From contig CAJVGD010000001.1 in the NCBI GenBank assembly GCA_910890315.1, positions 1,054,001 through 1,118,000 on the forward strand: DNA of 64,000 bases, given 5' to 3'. The DNA comes from Serendipita indica DSM 11827 (lineage: Eukaryota > Basidiomycota > Agaricomycetes > Sebacinales > Serendipitaceae). Both the position numbers and the translations under genes were made by a program. Below the pieces are notes generated by a model. That model did no database searches, was not told the origin of the DNA, and saw only the letters and a program-made list of their open reading frames with translations. How positions within the stretch are numbered: the first letter of the stretch is position 1; each line of letters opens with the position of its first letter. This document shows positions 1 through 12,538 of the stretch, piece after piece.

Positions 1-627
1 ATTGCTACAAAAAGCTCAAGAAACCCGGGCTAGACACTCTCAGCCCTATCACTCGAGATGCTGTTGATGCCTATATACAGAGTGCGCGACCGGCTGGTCG
101 TTTGTTTGGCAGCGAGAAGAATGGCACCTCGGTTTCATCCGAGACCAAGGGTAAAGGACGCCGAGCCAAAAAATGGGTCGATTTCAAGTGTCCTTGACAT
201 GATGAGTATTACTCTCGCGGTTATGCCTGGATCCAATCGCAATAGACCGCCTGTTCCACTTCGTAAGTGATGCACTTCTGCGACACGCTAGATACTGATG
301 TCATGGATAGCTACTGAGCATTTGGACGACCTTATCGCCACGGAAAGAGCCGCTCGTACACATCCTGATGCACCTCCTCATCTACCACCTTTGTCGTTCG
401 TCGACCATGCCGAGGAAATGAGCGGAATCCTGTATGCGCCAGAACTCACCGCGCCTCCTCCAACAATCTGGCTGCCAAATGATTCTGCTGGCATCGCTCG
501 CTCAGAAGCATACGACTTGCAGCATTATCATCATCTCTCCACCGTAATAGACGTCCGTTCGCCGTCAGACGTCGCAACACCGCGACAGTCTGTCGAAGAA
601 AGGCGAGGGACTACCCGCAATCGTTAA
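1..627 (+). CDS. CSC1/OSCA-type calcium-permeable channel, C-terminal end (partial)
   Basis: This is the 3' end of a gene that starts outside the window. Visible exons are about <1-187, 246-262 and 311-627, joining in frame as ...WVDFK-PPVPL-PTEHLDD.... The tail carries the pattern seen at the end of fungal DUF221/RSN1-7TM proteins: a block with PPTIWLPND and GIARSEAYDL, followed by TVIDVRS. Members of this family are osmosensitive cation channels of the plasma or inner membranes. No membrane helices are in view, only the cytosolic end. The first intron has a weak donor (GTGTCC), so that junction is less sure; the second (GTAAGT...TAG) is clean. Family assignment rests on the C-terminal motif only. 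Confidence 0.7.
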
Positions 628-879
628 ATATCAAGGATCTACCCATAATGACACTCCTACGAACCTTACAGTCTTTTCACGTTCTTGTTATGGACGCTTG
701 TCTTTTCGGTCCAAGGCCCCGCCTCGGTAGTGTGATTATAAATCGTACCCTGTGTGTTTCTTAGTTGCTTAGCAATAGTTTATATACGTCTCTTCAATGT
801 ACTTGTGCCACTTCCAAATCAGGCCGGCGCGTCACAACTCGGACCCAACTACTCCCTCTCGTGGTCCCTTCATCGAGCA

Positions 880-2387
880 ATGGAGCACACTGCAAAACAT
901 AATAAAGCTGGATCGACGTTTGATGATGGCGTGGAGAACGAATGGAACGCTGCATATTCAACTTGGCAATACGTCCACTGCGGCGTGTGCTTTTTGCCGT
1001 TTCAAAACCCCAGAGATCCAAATGCTCCTCCACCAGTTCCATTCTGGCTCACCGAATGTTCACATGTTGTCTGCAACAACCATCTGAGTCGGTTTCGATC
1101 CAGGCTTGTCTTCACGTCGCGTTTGTGCTAATTGTGCACCTTCCTACTCAGACCCAGACCAATCGTGTCGTGTTTGTCAAACTGAGCAAGCTGTCGAGGT
1201 CTTGCCACTTCAACGAGACATGCCAGATCCAATGGCGCGGTGGTAGGTACATATTTGTCGCATTTCTCAGATACGAAGGGCATCTTAGGTTTCAAAATAT
1301 CCCAAATACACTCCTTGACCTCTTTGGAGCATGCAAATTCCAGCATGAAACAATGGCCGATTTGGTTCAGTTTTACAAGGGCAAGTGTCTCAGTCAGAAG
1401 CAGCTTATCGAACGACTTAGACAAGAAGTTGATGCATTGAAGGTCTGTGTTTCTATTGCGCTCGAGACTAGTCACTAATTCATCCGCCAGACAGAAGTTG
1501 AGCAACTCAGACAAGCAAATGGTTCCACTACCAATTCGGATCTTTATTTCAACGAGAATGGAAAACGAAGACGAGTTGAAGAGTCAACCAGGTGAGCACT
1601 AGCTTACTGCCCCAACGAGCCAGTCTATAGCCCTACACAAGAGTCCCAATACATAGTTCTCCATCGAATAATGGTCGAACGGCGAACCGTCTTACGCTTC
1701 GACCCAACTCTTCTCGTCTCGAGCAAGACAATAGCGCGTTCCTCCATTCGATGAGGCCGAATAGTAGTTATGAGCGGCCAGCAACTCACTCTAGTCCAAG
1801 GAGTTTACAGTAAGGCTTGTCTGGTGTACAAAGCAGAGGCGCTCTAATCCCCTCGTAGGGACTTTGCTTTCCAGCCAGCTACCGTCAACACCAGACTTGC
1901 AACTGCTCAAGTGTCTACCTCGAGATCTACATTCAACAATGCTGTCCAAGGAGCTCCATCCAAAGGTCCTAAACCGTTCATGCCTCCACCCCCACCCCCG
2001 ATTCACCGCCAGCGAAACCAAGGCTCTATGGGCACAGCTGCGAATCCAGATCCTGAATCGTTTACTCGGAACCATCCAGTTCAAGCACAGTCTACGGCCT
2101 CGAAACAACGATTCCAACCTCCTTCAACCCCGATACCTACCAAAGCACAACCAGGTACATTTAAGTATGCTCCTAATATGGCGAATAGATCGATCCCGGC
2201 GACACCTCTTGTTCAAGGATCAAGACGATTCGTGCCTGTGACGCCGCTGCGGAGGAATAGGGACGGTGAGAGACAGGAGAGTGTATACACGAATGCAAGC
2301 TCGTCGAAGAGTGCACACGCTACAAACCAGATGCCACCACCGTCACATCCAAGTAACCCTCACTTTAGGTCAGGAAATTATGGATAA
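880..2387 (+). CDS. RING-domain protein of the Zip3/HEI10 (CST9) type
   Basis: The N-terminus has a RING-like cysteine cluster: CGVC, then ECSHVVCNNHL, CANC and CRVC (about residues 30-90). A short coiled coil follows (KQLIERLRQEVDALK..EVEQLRQ), then a long serine/proline-rich disordered tail. This matches the meiotic SUMO/ubiquitin E3-like Zip3/HEI10 proteins, which mark crossover sites on the synaptonemal complex. Exons are about 880-1087, 1104-1242, 1289-1442, 1491-1591, 1657-1809 and 1859-2387, giving 427 aa. Inside the RING the frame changes between 1087 and 1104. Removing the 16-nt GT...AG segment 1088-1103 restores it, but a base error would explain it as well. The start is the first in-frame ATG before the RING. 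Meiotic function is inferred from family only. Confidence 0.65.
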
Positions 2388-2472
2388 CATAGCAATTCCT
2401 ACTAGTTGAGGTACTCGTGAGATGATAATGCGACATATTTTCTTTGATGCCATTTGCAACTTGAACCTCTCC

Positions 2473-3572
2473 ATGACGAAGAGCATTTTTGTGGTGGGTG
2501 GGAATGGCTTTGTGGGTGAGCTATTCTATTGTGAAACATAATTTAGATTCTAAATGGTACCGATTTCTAAAGGTTCTGCTGTATGTCGGGCAGCGGTACG
2601 ACGCGGGTGGAAAGTTCAGAGTATTAGTAGAACTGGGAAGCCATTTAGGACACCCAATGGCCATCTCCCAGCATGGGCGTCTAACGTAGAGTGGTACGCT
2701 GCCTCTGCGTTTGACCCCTCAAGTTATCAATCCCTTCTTGCGTCGTCTGACGCGGTTGTGCACACTATGGGTACATTATACGAAGGGGGTGCATACAAGA
2801 AATCGCTTCGTGGAAACGACCCGCTTGAAGCTGTCGCACATGGCGCAAAAGGATTATTCGACGGATTGAACGGCGGAATCCTCTTGGTAAAGGAGCCGCT
2901 GGTAGCTACGAAAGCGTCAACCGAGACTCTGGCAAGTCATGGCATGCTGAAGGTGTCCTAACTCTACTGACGTTTTCGAATGTTAGCGGTTGAGGTTTGC
3001 AAGGCATACCGCGCACAGACCAAAGACTCTGGCAGGACTTTTGTCTATGTTTCTGCCGAGGACATCTTCCGACCTGTGGTACCAGCCGGGTACATCACCT
3101 CCAAACGCGAGGCCGAGAGACTACTTCAAGAGCTCTGCACACCACAGATTCGCAGCGTATTTCTCCGACCAAGTAAGCCATGGCTATCACCTTTGTTTCT
3201 TGATCATGACGTGCTCCAGGCTTCATCTATCACCCACATTTCCGCCCAATTTCCTCACCACTTGCTGCTGCCATTGCGGGCGTAGGCTCCGTTCATAAGG
3301 CATTAGGAAATCTAGCACCCTTCAAAATTCTTGCCAACATAGCACCAAAGAGTAGGGATGCGGATGCCCTGGATACACCTGTTCACTCGGTCGAGCGGAT
3401 GCTAAGTATTCCTCCAATCCATGTGGATCATGTAGGCGAAGCGGCTTGTGCTTCCATCGAGGACGGAAGCGTGTCTGGTCCAGTAGGAGTTTGGGATATG
3501 CGACGACTGTTGAATTGGCGAGATGACGAGCACAAAGGGGCCAACGTAGACACTTATGTTAGTGAAAAGTAA
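2473..3572 (+). CDS. Mitochondrial NAD(P)-binding SDR, Coq11/NDUFA9-like
   Basis: The protein opens with a Rossmann dinucleotide-binding loop split by an intron (FVVGGNGFVG|SAVC). It continues with the atypical-SDR pattern AVVHTMGTLYE, GSYESVNRD, FVYVSAED and a YITSKREAE active-site-like segment. Fungal Coq11 belongs to the coenzyme Q synthome of the inner mitochondrial membrane; NDUFA9 is a related fold. Exons are about 2473-2515, 2573-2931, 2987-3172 and 3220-3572. The intron 2932-2986 begins GCAAGT and ends TAG, a GC-AG intron needed to join SYESVNRDS to AVEVCKAYR. The frame also shifts by one base near 2887-2905 with no plausible intron, probably a missing base. The gene converges on the next one, 264 bp away. 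Confidence 0.7.
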
Positions 3573-3836
3573 TCACAGCACGCGTTTTGGAAGGAGGAGA
3601 ATGATCGTGATATTGTCGTGACGAGACTGTGAACTAGAGAAAGTCATTAGAGGACAACACGAAACTATGCAAAGGATGCAATAGGGACGGGGCCTCGGAA
3701 AACGGGAGGAAAAAAAGGGTGGCGAGCTACATTCGTGTGGAGTGTATGCAAATGTCCGAGGCATCATGATAATGAAGGGCAATAAAGACGTGCAAATGGT
3801 ATGCTGATGCGAGAGAGGGAGAATGAGTAGCTGAGA

Positions 3837-5887
3837 TCATGTCCGTGTCCGCGGCGAGACTTTGCTTTGGTGTAGATCTTTGATGTCGAAGAATGCACTC
3901 GTCCCAAAGAGAACGATAAGGAAACTGGCACCAGTCGTCGCGATATTGTACGCGTCACACCAGCCATCCAATGTCCCTGGTGGACATCTCTGACCTAGCA
4001 AGATCATGACGAAGCACCCCGTCCACAAGATTGTCAGGACGATATCAAGAGCAACCCGCTTCTTGAGCTCGGCTCGTTCTCGTCGCCATGCGCGTTCCAT
4101 AGCGAGACCAGCAAAGATACTGCGTCGAGGCGGAGGGACAGGTCGGTCATCACCAGAGTCCCACTCGTCACGATCCCGACGCCTTCTTCTCCTGTCTCTC
4201 CGACGTGATGAAGGGACAGTGGAATCGTCTTCAGAGTCTTCGTCGTAGTCATCGTCATCGTAACGGCCCGGCATGCGCTGAGAACGACCAGTCCCGGTTC
4301 CGAACATGTTTGGGTCGACGATGAGGTTTACTTGGACATTTCCAGGATCAGGTTCTCCTTTCCCGCCTTTCTTCTTCTTTTTCTTCCCAGTCTGACCGTG
4401 GTTGACTGGTAAGACCATCATACCGTTGGGAGTCGTCATCGTGTCGTTGGGTTCGCCTTTGTTCCGATGGAGACAAAAGGGTGAGATGACGAAAAAGAAG
4501 AAGAGGAGAATAGGGGTGAGAATCGAGAGAACATAGAGGATATAGGCTGCAGCACGACCAGACGGCAGGGCAGGGGTCTTGAGTTTGATGAACTGTAGGT
4601 CATGTGAGCTTATTCACCATAAAGAAAGGACAAGGACGTACGAGGGCGCCATAAATACCACTAACCGCAGTCGCCACCGCAAAAATAGCTTGCAGCCATC
4701 GGGTCGCGGCTCTCTTTTTGGGACCAGCAGTGATCAGCTTGCCCTTTTCATCAATGCCCCCAATGATAGTCTCCTCGACATGTGCCTGCTTCCAACCCCT
4801 CGATCCTTTGTCTCCGAACTCTCTCTCAAGCATTCTCATTCGTTCTTCCTTGACATTGTCAGGAATGGCGCCTTGGGGTGGTGGTTCGTCTCCTGGGTGG
4901 GTCGCGGTCCAGGGCAGGAGCCCAATATCTCGTTGGGACTCATTTGGATGAACGTATGGACCGAATATATCCTCTTCGACCGGCGACCGGGCTCCCTTTC
5001 CTTTACCTTTACCTTTGCCGCCTGCGCCAAACGCCGCGTCTTCTTCCTGTTTGTACCATTTGCGTGCCCATGGAGGAAACGAAGAAACGTCTGCATTTGC
5101 AATACCATAGTCAATGTCCATTGTATCCGGTTGCGCTCGTCGCCCGGTGCCAACTGCTCGGGCAGTAGGTGGCGGCGTTTGCGTATTGAAGATGGCTGGA
5201 CCCCGGGGGTAGTCTGCCGGGAGCGAGAATGGTCTTCTCATGGCGTGGTTTAGTGAGTGTGAGCCTGTATGGCTAGAATGGCTGGTGGTGCCTGCAGAGA
5301 CCAAGGAAGGCGGTGGCATCATCGTGTCTCTCGAAAGTGCAGAAAACGGGCGATCCACAGGCGTCGAAGCTACTGGTGGATACGGTAGACTGGGTGGCGA
5401 AAACGTGCGATGCGGCACAGACGTGCGTACGGGCGGTGAAGCACTCGGACTCGCAATTGGCGACCAGGGCTCGCGAGAAGGGGCGAGCATACGATGCATG
5501 AAAGTCCGGGTATGCATCATTCCTGGCTATGTCTGCTCGTCGTAGCGTCTGTGCATAGTCTGCCAGGTCGAGAGCCTCCACAGAGATGTCCGAGGCTTCT
5601 CTCCGTTGTCGTCGGGCAGACGCGTGTATACCCAGATCATCGTAGTCTGGCACATAGGCTGCTCTGAGATTAGCTCTGTGTCTTCTGAGCGTCTGTTCGT
5701 GCTCAGCAGCCAGTGGCTCCTCCCAATGTTGACCACCCGCAGCTGGGCCACCGTGAACATACGATGGGTTGATAAAATAATCCTCAAAATCTCTCCTCTG
5801 CGCGCGTTGAGTATCATGAACGGGAGGACTCCACGGCCGATTCCTCGAGCCATGTGCGGGGCGAGAATTGAACGAGAAATGCGCCAT
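3837..5887 (-). CDS. Four-helix (MARVEL-like) membrane protein with long disordered N-terminus
   Basis: The last exon (3837-4592) and the long upstream exon (from 4642) join cleanly at a GTACGT donor. The C-terminal part holds four hydrophobic segments: around WLQAIFAVATAVSGIYGAL, AAAYILYVLSILTPILLFFFF, VALDIVLTILWTGCFVMILLG and TTGASFLIVLFGTSAFF. A charged Arg/Asp loop lies between helices 2 and 3. This layout fits MARVEL-like tetraspan proteins, but no specific name can be given. The first ~330 residues are proline/serine-rich and look disordered. The frame changes between about 5460 and 5610: either a 110-nt intron (GTATAC...CCAG) or one extra base near 5490. The start is ATG at 5887; the divergent ATG15 start is 135 bp away. 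Confidence 0.6.
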
Positions 5888-6022
5888 GCATTCCCAGAGA
5901 GCGAGCAACCTTTCTTATATCTTGTCCTCGAAAGAGCTGCTTACTGGGGCCTTGGATAATCCCGCTAGGTAATCCAGCGCGGATGGTGTAACAGTCCAAG
6001 GTTGGCGCCGTCCGCCACTGCG

Positions 6023-7535
6023 ATGCCTTCACTGGCAAAGTATCTCGCATTATTATGGCCACTTTCACGGATCAATCAGACTCCAATCTCAACGCCACCC
6101 CACTCTTCGCTCTCGTTTAGGCACCAGCACGCCTTTATCGCGAGCCCGGACTTGCCCAGAGCGCTATCAAGTGCTGCAACGCCCCCCCAGATCCTATTCA
6201 ACGATCACCTTGTAGTCCCAGATTTGCAGACGCAGGCAATTCGAGAGCTGACAGAGGACTATACGGCAGCTGGACGAGAACCGCACCATCTCAAGAGTCA
6301 CAGGCAAAAGATTCACCGTCTCAGACACCCCGAGAAGCTTCAAGAAGCAAGATTACGTGCTCTTCGCTCCTCTCAAACAGCTGCACTTGACTGGGATGAG
6401 GTCGACATCGAAATGCCAGACGTAACCGACCGGCTGACGGTGCTAGAGCTAGCAAAGCTGACCGGAAATGCCTATGCCATACCAGACAGTCGTGGATGGT
6501 ATGATACTGGTGGGAAATGGAACAAGTCTGAACCCTTTGGTTGGGAAGAATCGGAGAATGGCTTTAGAGGCAATATTTTTGTCTCCGAGGACAATTCAAC
6601 CGTTGTACTTTCCATCAAAGGAACTTCTCTTGTCGGACAAGGCCCTACAGCTGGTCGGGATAAGCTCAACGACAATCGCTTATTCAGGTCAGCCTCTTCA
6701 TTGACAAATCTCCATTTCTGACTTCTAGTAGTTGTTGCTGTGCACGGGTTTCCCATTCGTGGGCTTTTTCCACTGTTTGCGACTGTTACAGTGGCAGCTG
6801 GGCGTGTACTCAGTCATGTCTTGAGCAATCTCTTCAAGACGACGATTTATATTATAACATTGGGATTGTGCGTCCTACCAACAACTTGGCAATCGCTTCT
6901 AATTTCTTCCAGAACCTATATAACAACCTTACCTACATGTACCCTCAATCAACTATCTGGATCGTCGGACATTCGCTGGGAGGCGGGCTATCTGGTCTCC
7001 TAGGAGCAACCTTTGGAGCACCGACTGTCACTTTTGAAGCGCTCGGTGATCGTCTTCCGGCTCAGCGGCTTCACCTCCCCTCCCCGCCTGTGCCGGAAGG
7101 CGTGTCAGCAGAAGAAGCCTTTTCGCTCCATCCAATCACGCACATTTATCATACAGCCGACCCCGTTCCTCACGGGGCGTGTACAGGAGTAAGGTCTCTC
7201 TGTGCCAAAGGAGGTTTGTTGTGCTCATCTGCTGAGATCGCACTGCTGATTCGATCATCGTCTGTAGGCTATGCACTTGAAGCTCGGTGTCATCTTGGAC
7301 GTACGATTGTCTATGACACTATCACCAAATTCAAGTGGTCCCAGGCGCTAATTCATCATCCAATCGCGGTCATGATTGGCAAGATTCTGGCTGAGGATTG
7401 GGACGCAGATGGATTGGCCGTTCCAGAAGCGATACCTCAGACGGAGTGTGTTGTGAGTCTCTCTTTCAACCGAGCTTGCTACGATCTGAACCCTATGCGC
7501 AGGATTGTCACAAATGGGATTATCTAGATGATTAA
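6023..7535 (+). CDS. ATG15: Autophagic lipase Atg15
   Basis: Exons 6023-6687, 6732-6867, 6913-7213, 7268-7452 and 7503-7535 give 439 aa with clean splice sites. Key features are a hydrophobic N-terminal signal anchor (KYLALLWPLS), the lipase-3 core with the nucleophile elbow GHSLGG, TFGAPTVTFEA after it, THIYHTADPVPHG around the catalytic Asp/His region, and the fungal Atg15 ending CHLGRTIVYDT...ECVDCHKWDY. Atg15 is a vacuolar phospholipase that degrades autophagic bodies and other vesicle membranes. It is delivered as an integral membrane protein through the ER and multivesicular bodies. Length and order agree with the family. It is divergent from the membrane protein upstream and convergent with TAD2. 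Confidence 0.9.
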
Positions 7536-7753
7536 TTGGGACTCTATCACGAGTATCTAATGCCTGTACATCGTTACGCCTCGATAAAGTCGTTTGCCTT
7601 ATTCCTGTAGTCGGGGAGTACCAGGAATTGGAGTCCGGGATGCTGAGCTTGTAGTTGAAGGAGGTAGAATCTCTGTTTTGAGCACTCGATTCGCTTTTGC
7701 TCTGGGAACAGGCGCTAGAAGCTGTCAGAAAGGTGACCAACCCGCAAGGATGG

Positions 7754-8372
<619 letters not shown>

Positions 8373-8506
8373 GAGTTTGTGGTTCGGACAAAGTTGGTCT
8401 CCACTTCGTCATCCGCACCCAGGACTGTGTTCGGGGATTCAGCCCAAATGGCTTTACCCATCTTGGAGGTCCATACGCCTTCCAACTCGTTTGCGATCCC
8501 GCATTC

Positions 8507-9647
8507 ATGTCAGTCAAATCCTCAAGTGATGCTTTCTCTTCTGACTACCTCACAGTAAAGGGGGACAGCCTATCGACGTTATTTACTCGTCTCAGTCACA
8601 AAGTACATGGAACAGTCGGTCCTGGTTGGATTAAATACGAGTATAACGGCAGTTATTGGGACTTGGACGATGGTACGATATTCTTTGCTACACAAGACCA
8701 ACACCTGACTCCTCCCGCAGAAGCAGACTACTCGATATTTGCGTGGAGAGTAGCCCCAGCCGATGCTTCCTCGCCCTCGCCAGTTATTTACGTTCACGAT
8801 CCTCTTCTTCCTCTCCCTATGCCTCCCGCCTACCAGAACCTCTCTTACTATGCTTTCCGGAAACACACAGAAACTGAATCCACTTCAAGTCCAGCAAGAA
8901 CTCAAGTATCCGCCTCAACGACTACCGGCGCCGGCCCAGCAGCCGCTTACGCGCGAGAACATTCGGACGAGCCCTCGAGGGGCGCCGATCTACATAGACG
9001 TAATACAATACATAGCACAGCACCACCGCGAAGTATCAGATCTACCAAATCGAAACGTTCCAGGTTCCGGGACTCGTCCCCGATGCAGCAAGCCGAGCAA
9101 GACGAGGCGAATCAGGTGCCAAAGTACAAGCGTGACTTTCTCAAGTTTCATGGTGAGAATGGAAACCGTGTCGTCGTAGGGACATTTGGACCTGTCCGCA
9201 ATGTCGAGATGCTCCTTAAGAAGGGCTATCGGCATGTGTACATGTCGCGTCATTTTGCGAAACGACACGGGCTTGTGCCACCTAATGTTGAACCGGGATG
9301 GGTACGTAACCTGCGATTTCTCGCCCTTTGCTGATCAGCCTTGTAGATGGGCTATGGCGGACTCGTAAAGTGAGGAAAACATATTCTTATCTATCACTCC
9401 TGACATTTTTTTAAGTATGGGACAGATACCAATCACGTTAGGTACCAAGACGACGACACACACAGTCTACCTTGCTGAAGAGAACCAGTTCGACGTGATT
9501 CTTGGACGCGCCTTTATGGAGGCCAGACGTGTGCAGACAGACCCTCACGACTTTTCTTCGATCGTATGCATGGATAATGGAGACAACCTTGACTGCAAGA
9601 TTATTGTCATCAAGGATGGGAGAGGCGACTTTGTTCTAGTTCCATAA
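8507..9647 (+). CDS. Host gene with retropepsin-like C-terminal domain, function unknown
   Basis: Exons 8507-9301, 9347-9369 and 9416-9647 give 349 aa. Residues ~1-110 form an ordered-looking domain rich in aromatic and acidic residues (GPGWIKYEYNGSYWDLDDG). Residues ~120-210 are low-complexity Ser/Thr/Arg. The C-terminal ~140 residues resemble the aspartic-protease fold of retropepsins: MSRHFAKRHGLV, a GYGGLV turn, IPITLGTKTTTHTVYLAEE and the diagnostic FDVILGRAFME. I see no clear catalytic Asp signature, so it may be a non-enzymatic fold. No reverse transcriptase, integrase, capsid or terminal repeats adjoin it, so it looks like an ordinary spliced host gene. The fold is inferred from motif similarity only. 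Confidence 0.65.
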
Positions 9648-9797
9648 CTTATGTTTCTGCTCTAACTTTTCCCGTCGATATGTTGGTTTGCTTTATATCC
9701 TGCCTAATATGACGACTTGTATCCGAGTTTGAACGTGACGCCTAGAGCCTCTTTCTTTCGACCACAACTTCGATTGGCCAATATCTCGCCTTGGTAG

Positions 9798-10590
9798 ATG
9801 GGAGGCACACAATCAAAGGATCCAGTCGTAATTCCAGCGGGAAATGAAGCATCAATAAAGGTTCGTGCTCGTATTTAACAATTCTTTGCCAATCATGCAG
9901 TCCTTTCGGAATCTGCGGAGAGCTCGCTGACAACATAATCTTTCGCTCTTTGCGCTCCTCTATTCGATATATTCAGTTCTCCCCCGCCGTCCTCTCCCAG
10001 CTCTCGAACAACCTGCATTCGACGACGACGTCGCCGGACCGAGAAGAGGCACTAGACAAGCATGTCAGAGAACGGATACACGCCGAACTCCTTAAGCTTC
10101 AAGAAGAAGAGGAAGATGTCAAACGAGCTCTGCGCGCGGCCTTGGAGAAGGAGAATTTAGGGCGCGAAAGGACAATTGCTGGTGCGTATCTAATCTGACA
10201 AACTCCCTAGTCTGCTCATATTACGCCTGTAACTTGTTTATTTGTCCTAATCATCGTCCGAATAGGCGATTCAAAAGCGGAAGATGGCTCGGAGACTGCG
10301 AATGCAGGTTCACGAGGGACTGCATCACTCAACGAGGATATTGAAGCCGTAAAGCGCCGTGTGGAAAAGTATACTCAACGAAAGCAGCTTGGAGCTGGAA
10401 CCGCGGTCGAAGAGAGCCGGCAAGCGGTCGTTAAATGCTACAAAGAGCATCCAGACAAGCCACTAAACTGCTGGAGAGAAGTCGAGGAATTTAAAAAACA
10501 AGTCGCCAGTGTCGAAGGTGTAAGTCGCGTATCCACAAACTATGACCCATGCTAACTCTCTCATAGCGCTTTGTAGATTCGCTCAAGTAA
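9798..10590 (+). CDS. MIC19: MICOS complex subunit Mic19
   Basis: Exons 9798-9860, 9977-10181, 10266-10519 and 10567-10590 give 181 aa. The first exon encodes MGGTQSKD..., with Gly2 positioned for N-myristoylation as in Mic19/CHCHD3. FSPAVLSQLSN follows, then a charged coiled coil (HAELLKLQEEEEDVKRALRA), and a C-terminal CX10C half of a CHCH motif (KCYKEHPDKPLNCWREV). It ends FVDSLK, like other fungal homologues. Mic19 holds Mic60 at crista junctions in the inner mitochondrial membrane. The first intron (9861-9976, 116 nt) is about twice the usual length here, but phase and N-terminal sequence support it. Confidence 0.85.
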
Positions 10591-10778
10591 GATAGACGTA
10601 TTTATCGATTCATTCATTTTCAGCACGTTGACAGAGCTGAACGATCGTATTGGGTCAACTAGCTACAGCTTTGGTCACGAAAAGTTATACAGCGTAAGGA
10701 AAGTTTGTTGTGTTATGCTACACAGAGCGTCAAGGAACGTAGATCTTGGGTCAAAAGAGGGCTGAAGCAAACAAGTTC

Positions 10779-12538
10779 TCAAGCAACGTGGTGCAATTCT
10801 TGGTTGTCCGACCCCTCGTCGTCTCCATGCTCAGATAGGTTTCCCACAGTGTCTCTCGCCAGATGAACCGCGTCATAACGATCCGAGACTGGGTCGGTTC
10901 GTCCGCGGGGTCGGCTTGGATTAGGGCTTCGTCCGCGGCTACGATTGGGGCTGGCGCGTGGTGGAGAAGGGTGCCTGAACTGAAATGGCGTAGAAGGTCG
11001 AGAGGCGCTGATCCCACGAGCGATCATACCTGTCGGATGATGGGAAGGTGCCTTTACATGATGCAAGTCTTGATGGCTTGCCATGCGGCTCAGCTCTGGT
11101 CTTTCGATAAATACAGGCGCCGTAGGTGGTGTCCAAGAGCGGGGTCGAGGCTCAACGAGAGGTGGCGACGCCGTATGGGTAGAGGCAGCCTTGACGGGTG
11201 GCATCGGTGCACCCGTACGTGAACCAGGGCGCTGGAAGGTGAATTGGGGTAGGGAAAACTTGAAACCGTCACCCTTGTCGCTCGTATTGGCACCATCCTT
11301 CAGAGGACGAAGCGGCAGGGTCTTCTCTGTGGTACCGTCGGAACCTGCTTTGCTTCTCGACTTGACTGGATAGGCTGGAGGGGGGAACTGCAGTGCAAGA
11401 GCTGCCAACTCAGCATCCGTAAGGTCATGCTCGCTGGACGTCGGGGAAATGGGCTCCTCACTGTCATCTCCGATATGAACATTTCGACTACGCTCTTCGT
11501 GGTCTATGGAAACGTTCTTGGAGGAACTCTTCGCAAGGATGGCCGCGACACGAGCGGCAAGAGCAGCAGTACGAGAGACTTCAACGGTTTTTGCAGAGGA
11601 GACGGAAGAACGATTGCTAGGCGATTGATACGAAGGGCTTTGAAGGTCAACTTCGTCGAGCTTCCCGACAGCTTGTTGGCTTTCGTACTCGGGAACAAAA
11701 TCTGGGTGTGGATAGGCATAGCTATGGCTGAGGTCTTGATCGTGGTAAAGCCGGAGATGGCGATCTGCTGGGTATATCGCCGGAGCATGTGCGATATCCG
11801 CTTCGCTCCCGTTGAAATCGCTACGCGTGGTCTCCGAACTGAGGCGAGGAGCCAGACCAGTAGTATCAACGATACCCTCACGGTAGAGCTTGATTTGATC
11901 ATCATCATCGTCGCCGTCGTAATCATCATCGCCTCGAGACGTTTGGACACGAGTCCCCGTCAAAGGAATACGTGCTCGATGGAAGAACCGTGTCCTGGAA
12001 GGCGACGCAGTGGCTGGCGTGACCACGATATTTGGGGCTCCAGAAGTGACGTTAGGAGATAACCCAGGAGCCACGATGTGTCTTGAGCCGAGATGAGCGA
12101 TCATAGGCTCGACTGCAGCGGCAGCCTTCTTCTCGTCAGAGATCTAGAGAAGCTCGGTACACTCTTATACGGTCAGAAGGGTGACTTACGGCTGTTTCAT
12201 GTAGTGCCTTGCTGGTCCTCGCAGCTTTATCGCGTTTAAGGCAGCATTTGACAATGCCTACCAGGACAGCGACAAGAAGAACGAGTAGCACAACGATGGC
12301 AATGACAAACAGGATCCACCATCTTGAGTGGAGAAGCGGGTTAGCATCGTAGGATTAAGGAAGACGGTCTCACTAACTTGTTGACGATCTCTACGAGCCT
12401 CTGGCCGGTTTCGTTTGAGGAAACCGGGTCACCTGAGCGCTCTCGAAGAATGCTAATATTCTGGATGGTGCCTCGAACGCGTACGACATGGTTTGTCAGA
12501 CGACGGTGCTTGGAGGGGACTGCGAGTTGTGGAGACAT
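10779..12538 (-). CDS. Single-pass membrane protein with long disordered cytosolic tail
   Basis: Exons 12378-12538, 12190-12322 and 10779-12143 give 552 aa. One strong transmembrane helix (WWILFVIAIVVLLVLLVAVL) is followed by a Cys-Cys-Lys-Arg stop-transfer and a ~450-residue Ser/Pro/Asp-rich tail with an acidic run (GDDDYDGDDDDD) and Arg-Ser-Pro patches. The extracytosolic part (~53 residues) holds one N-glycosylation-like site (SNETG). The ATG at 12538 is the simplest start. An upstream exon spliced at the TAG just before it cannot be excluded, since a longer open frame runs upstream in another phase. No signal peptide is visible from this start. Product family not recognised. It converges on MIC19. 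Confidence 0.55.

Noticed and set aside
4579-5545. Long plus-strand ORFs opposite the minus-strand tetraspan gene
   Set aside because: They mirror the coding strand of the real gene, which has membrane helices and a clean intron; the plus frames show only composition-driven sequence.
8507-9647. Remnant of an LTR retroelement
   Set aside because: Only a protease-like fold is seen, within a spliced gene with a non-element N-terminus, and no other element domains or terminal repeats were found nearby.
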